Shown in pieces: positions 34,401 through 35,547 of a stretch of 35,547 nt of DNA. Position 1 is the first letter of the stretch. Every line of letters starts with the position of its first letter. The stretch covers positions 1-35,547 of the forward strand of contig CAZAEL010000023.1 in the NCBI GenBank assembly GCA_964484135.1. The letters are read 5' to 3'. Both the position numbers and the translations under genes were made by a program. The DNA comes from CAZAEL01 sp964484135. Lineage in GTDB: Bacteria; Elusimicrobiota; Elusimicrobia; FEN-1173. A model generated the notes under the pieces. That model did not search any database, had not been told where the DNA came from, and worked only from the letters and a program-made list of their open reading frames with translations.

Positions 34401-35547
34401 GGACCCCTCGCAGGCGATGCTCAGGGAACTGCGGGAGGAACTGGTCGAGGAGGAAGGGGCCATCCTCACCCTCGATGAATTCAACGCGGTGTTCCCCGCG
34501 GCGCGGAGCAGGCGGCCGCGATCCATCGCGGGAGTCCCCTTCCTGGTCTTGGGGGTTTTGTCCTTGGCGTCCTTGGCCTGTCGTTTGGACCTCACAACCG
34601 GGTTCCTTCCTCCCCTGCTCTCCTGGACGGTCAGCTTTTCGCTTGTGCTTGCGGCCCTTGTGGTCGCCTATGGCGTGACGCGTCTTTTGGGGCACCCGAT
34701 TTCCAAGAGAGGATTGATTGTCGGGGCGGCCCTGATTTACGGAGGGGTGGCATTCGGTGTTTTCGACGGACTGGCGATATTTATTCAGTCCAATTTCGGC
34801 ATTATGCCTGCATTGTGGGGGCAGGTATCAGGAGGGCTTGCTGTGGCGGGACTGGACTTCGGCTTGGGGGTTGTTTTTTACGTTTTGTCTTTTATCCTGC
34901 CCCCTGACCCGGATTTTTCTCATGCGCGCGTAAAAGAGGATCGGAAAGGGCCGAAACTGAGCGATTTGACATGGGCGATAGGGGAGGAAGTGGTGTTTCG
35001 GGCCATTCTTTATCCTTATCTTCGTGCCCAATTGTTGGTCATGACCACGGTTTTAATGCCGTCTCACCTGATTTTTGTCGCGTTGTTTATCCAGGCAATT
35101 CTTTTTGGGACTCTCCATGTGGTTTTTCCCGCGATTTATTCCAAGTTGATACCAAACAGCGAATGGCGCAAACGATTTTATATGCGACAGGCGGCTGGAG
35201 ACCGGGCCCGATCTCCCACTGCGTTCCTGGGTTACGTGTCGGCAGGGATGCTGTACGGTCTGCTTTATGAAATTCTCGGTCCTTATCATGGAATTCCTTT
35301 GGCCTCCATTGTGGCCCACTCAACGGTAAATTTTATAGCAGGGGTTGTTTTGGGCCTGATGTTTCGTTCGTCAGGGGGGGGGAGGAGGCTTCTCCCGGAC
35401 GGGTCCTCGTCCCCGCTGAAAAGTCCGTCAGCGGAAGACCACGCGGGCTTCGGGGTGGACGTCCGGTCCGGCCACCGGGCCTACGCCTCGGAAGAATCGG
35501 TGAAAGCGCGCGCCCGGGCGCTCAAGGCCCGGGTGGCCGAAGGCCGG
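31477..35547 (+). CDS. Giant exported TIKI/ChaN-like - Nudix-like - CPBP intramembrane protease fusion, 3' end outside the window
   Basis: The frame from GTG 31477 has no stop in 1,357 codons and runs off the window. GGGGGG lies 5 bases before the GTG. A signal/anchor helix lies at about residues 20-40. Domain 1 (about 140-625) has Q-D-A-H (170-173), G-L-E-G-A with E203, and G-G-F-H (582-585), the layout of the TIKI/TraB/ChaN/EreA superfamily, with a long helical insert between. A Nudix-like part (about 890-1000) has G-V-P-G-G and E-E-L-V-E-E-E-G. Several membrane helices follow from about 1015. A CPBP/Rce1-like domain has E-E-V-V-F-R (1170-1175), F-G-T-L-H (1210-1214) and H-S-T-V-N (1281-1285), all three catalytic motifs intact. 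The low-complexity tail continues. The CPBP part is much less GC-rich. Function is unknown; the opening domain type is one I associate with Omnitrophota giant proteins. Confidence 0.85.
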   Translation, partial: MGRSGHLRKDHFGAGTKGTACFLAVVFFYSAVFAPLAEANFWEERRQAVNREKAPLPSDAAVPSASPVPHPARPDQHTHVSSPVQYARAPSAAAELHQALPAVGQAALSRLAAPALPGETAGGRDTPQAPQALLRRLPSWINTLPLEYGDIQKVWLAPSPDKRPLVVLIQDAHNVPTAQKNIAGMLEHMGRGLEKGPLLVGLEGASGAFRLGPYRAHRDRKIQEAVGNYLLRNNYVSGPEYYGMLSPREPLLWGVEDQGLYGANVAAFRESLPRKEEFERIIQALEDRAGPLKARLYDPSLRDLDQDLRAYGEGSLDLLSHVRFLRKRAGEALVRRICPEVEKFLRALDAEENLDFAAVERERRALIQELSLKLDKAELSDLVSHSLAYRLGRLGAGAYYGRLAGLLERKGLRLRDYPAFEGYLAYVEMADRIDRYGLFEEMDRLTEAAIRQSARTPEQMELIRIGQDLGRLRKLKDQSFGPAEWEQYRARREEVLALGARLERLEGVSGGDRGATPSLARILPAFEGFYQAALERNRAMVENLLKQFQVPGSKFNTKDRESRHPEPGAGNPEVPVAALVAGGFHAPGLEALLKEQNISCVVMTPKLGELDKDGANYLDAFALNRTPLEKMLLGERLYLSPPRGMAQDPPAGDGLAGSQAKLETAAVAAEMALTARAAGDDRAAAEESLTRAAADRRAAFGWRRLVARITGWRRGAREVRVEMVTGDRSAVVRARAGEGDDIELTRKTADGLRAKAWALLYGLRARFGRPAKTGADVSGPARVVPDGLLEVAEERGERTIRQFIHVHDVGLSPEAGALIRRKVQGDGQGFALVWREGDVFKTEVNGEERVFEGPFRERVQDVLLGVSEERARAWRQKAQETENDGPVEVQVSALARVHYTDPATGRTYFLLKMDEKFQRYGVPGGALEPTDPGRQTLEARGARGFREDKDLVFTLDGAEVPWFRSEWMADPSNKEDPSQAMLRELREELVEEEGAILTLDEFNAVFPAARSRRPRSIAGVPFLVLGVLSLASLACRLDLTTGFLPPLLSWTVSFSLVLAALVVAYGVTRLLGHPISKRGLIVGAALIYGGVAFGVFDGLAIFIQSNFGIMPALWGQVSGGLAVAGLDFGLGVVFYVLSFILPPDPDFSHARVKEDRKGPKLSDLTWAIGEEVVFRAILYPYLRAQLLVMTTVLMPSHLIFVALFIQAILFGTLHVVFPAIYSKLIPNSEWRKRFYMRQAAGDRARSPTAFLGYVSAGMLYGLLYEILGPYHGIPLASIVAHSTVNFIAGVVLGLMFRSSGGGRRLLPDGSSSPLKSPSAEDHAGFGVDVRSGHRAYASEESVKARARALKARVAEGR
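33119..33200. repeat. REP-like short repeat inserted in frame in the giant gene
   Basis: The stretch is built from GGTTCCGGG/CCCGGAA-type segments and includes the perfect palindrome CCCGGCGCCGGG (33175-33186). Its other strand reads N-L-E-P-G-T-W-N, a signature of common bacterial short palindromic repeats. In the sense frame it adds about 27 Pro/Gly/Arg-rich residues between two conserved parts of the TIKI-like domain. Confidence 0.6.

Noticed and set aside
32590..34695. Antisense frame of 701 codons, and 31396-32439
   Set aside because: Shadows of the giant TIKI-Nudix-CPBP gene; Pro/Arg-rich with no motif.
1..35547. CRISPR arrays, insertion sequences, prophage or integrase genes
   Set aside because: No short regularly spaced identical repeats with unique spacers, no transposase or integrase motifs, and no target-site duplications were seen; the periodic DNA at 92-5660 is coding.

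Overview
The window is GC-rich bacterial DNA, densely packed and almost entirely on the + strand, with AT-poor third codon positions, a tRNA and ribosomal protein S1. The best taxonomic guess is Candidatus Omnitrophota. The reason is the last gene: it opens with an exported domain carrying a QDAH motif and a later GGFH motif, which I associate with the very large multidomain proteins of that group. The giant Ig-like repeat protein also occurs in Elusimicrobiota-type genomes, so Elusimicrobiota is the main alternative. This placement is inference from family recall, not a search.

Layout. (1) 2-15037: the 3' five thousand codons of a giant exported repeat protein that begins before the window. 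It has about 14 copies of an LPGETAVPGS-type Ig-like repeat, then about 7 diverged Ig-like repeats, then 8 copies of a second repeat type, then an Asp-rich calcium-binding-like stretch, an FN3-like domain and a sorting/FlgD-like C-terminal domain. I found no cysteine in it. (2) 15232-21048: tRNA-Tyr with terminator, then a clear sigma70-type promoter driving rpsA (six S1 domains), a membrane-anchored TPR protein, and a 973-residue fusion of a zinc-protease-like domain, a TolB-like propeller and an outer-membrane barrel. (3) 21131-23512: a patch of visibly lower GC with its own promoter, encoding an exported PD40 propeller with one c-type haem motif, a Rid-family protein and, back at higher GC, a small two-helix membrane protein. 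A strong bidirectional terminator closes it. (4) 23589-31300: two paralogous receiver-histidine kinases transcribed away from each other from promoters that share a -10 region. The + strand kinase leads a tight operon: kinase, single-domain response regulator, short FtsH-like membrane AAA protease, putative lipoprotein whose signal peptide is split by a T8 tract, and a LacI-type sensor protein with no DNA-binding domain. (5) 31477-35547: the start of a very large exported/membrane protein, open to the end of the window, combining a TIKI/ChaN-like domain, a Nudix-like domain and a CPBP intramembrane protease.

How it may fit together (inference). Most of the region concerns the cell envelope: a giant surface protein, an outer-membrane protease-barrel, a membrane AAA protease, a lipoprotein and an intramembrane protease. 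The operon at 25.7-31.3 kb could be a signalling-plus-proteolysis module in which two kinases compete at the level of transcription and a cytoplasmic ligand sensor sits beside a membrane protease. The points I would check first are the overlapping divergent promoters, the T8 frameshift, the HTH-less LacI protein and the TIKI-Nudix-CPBP fusion.
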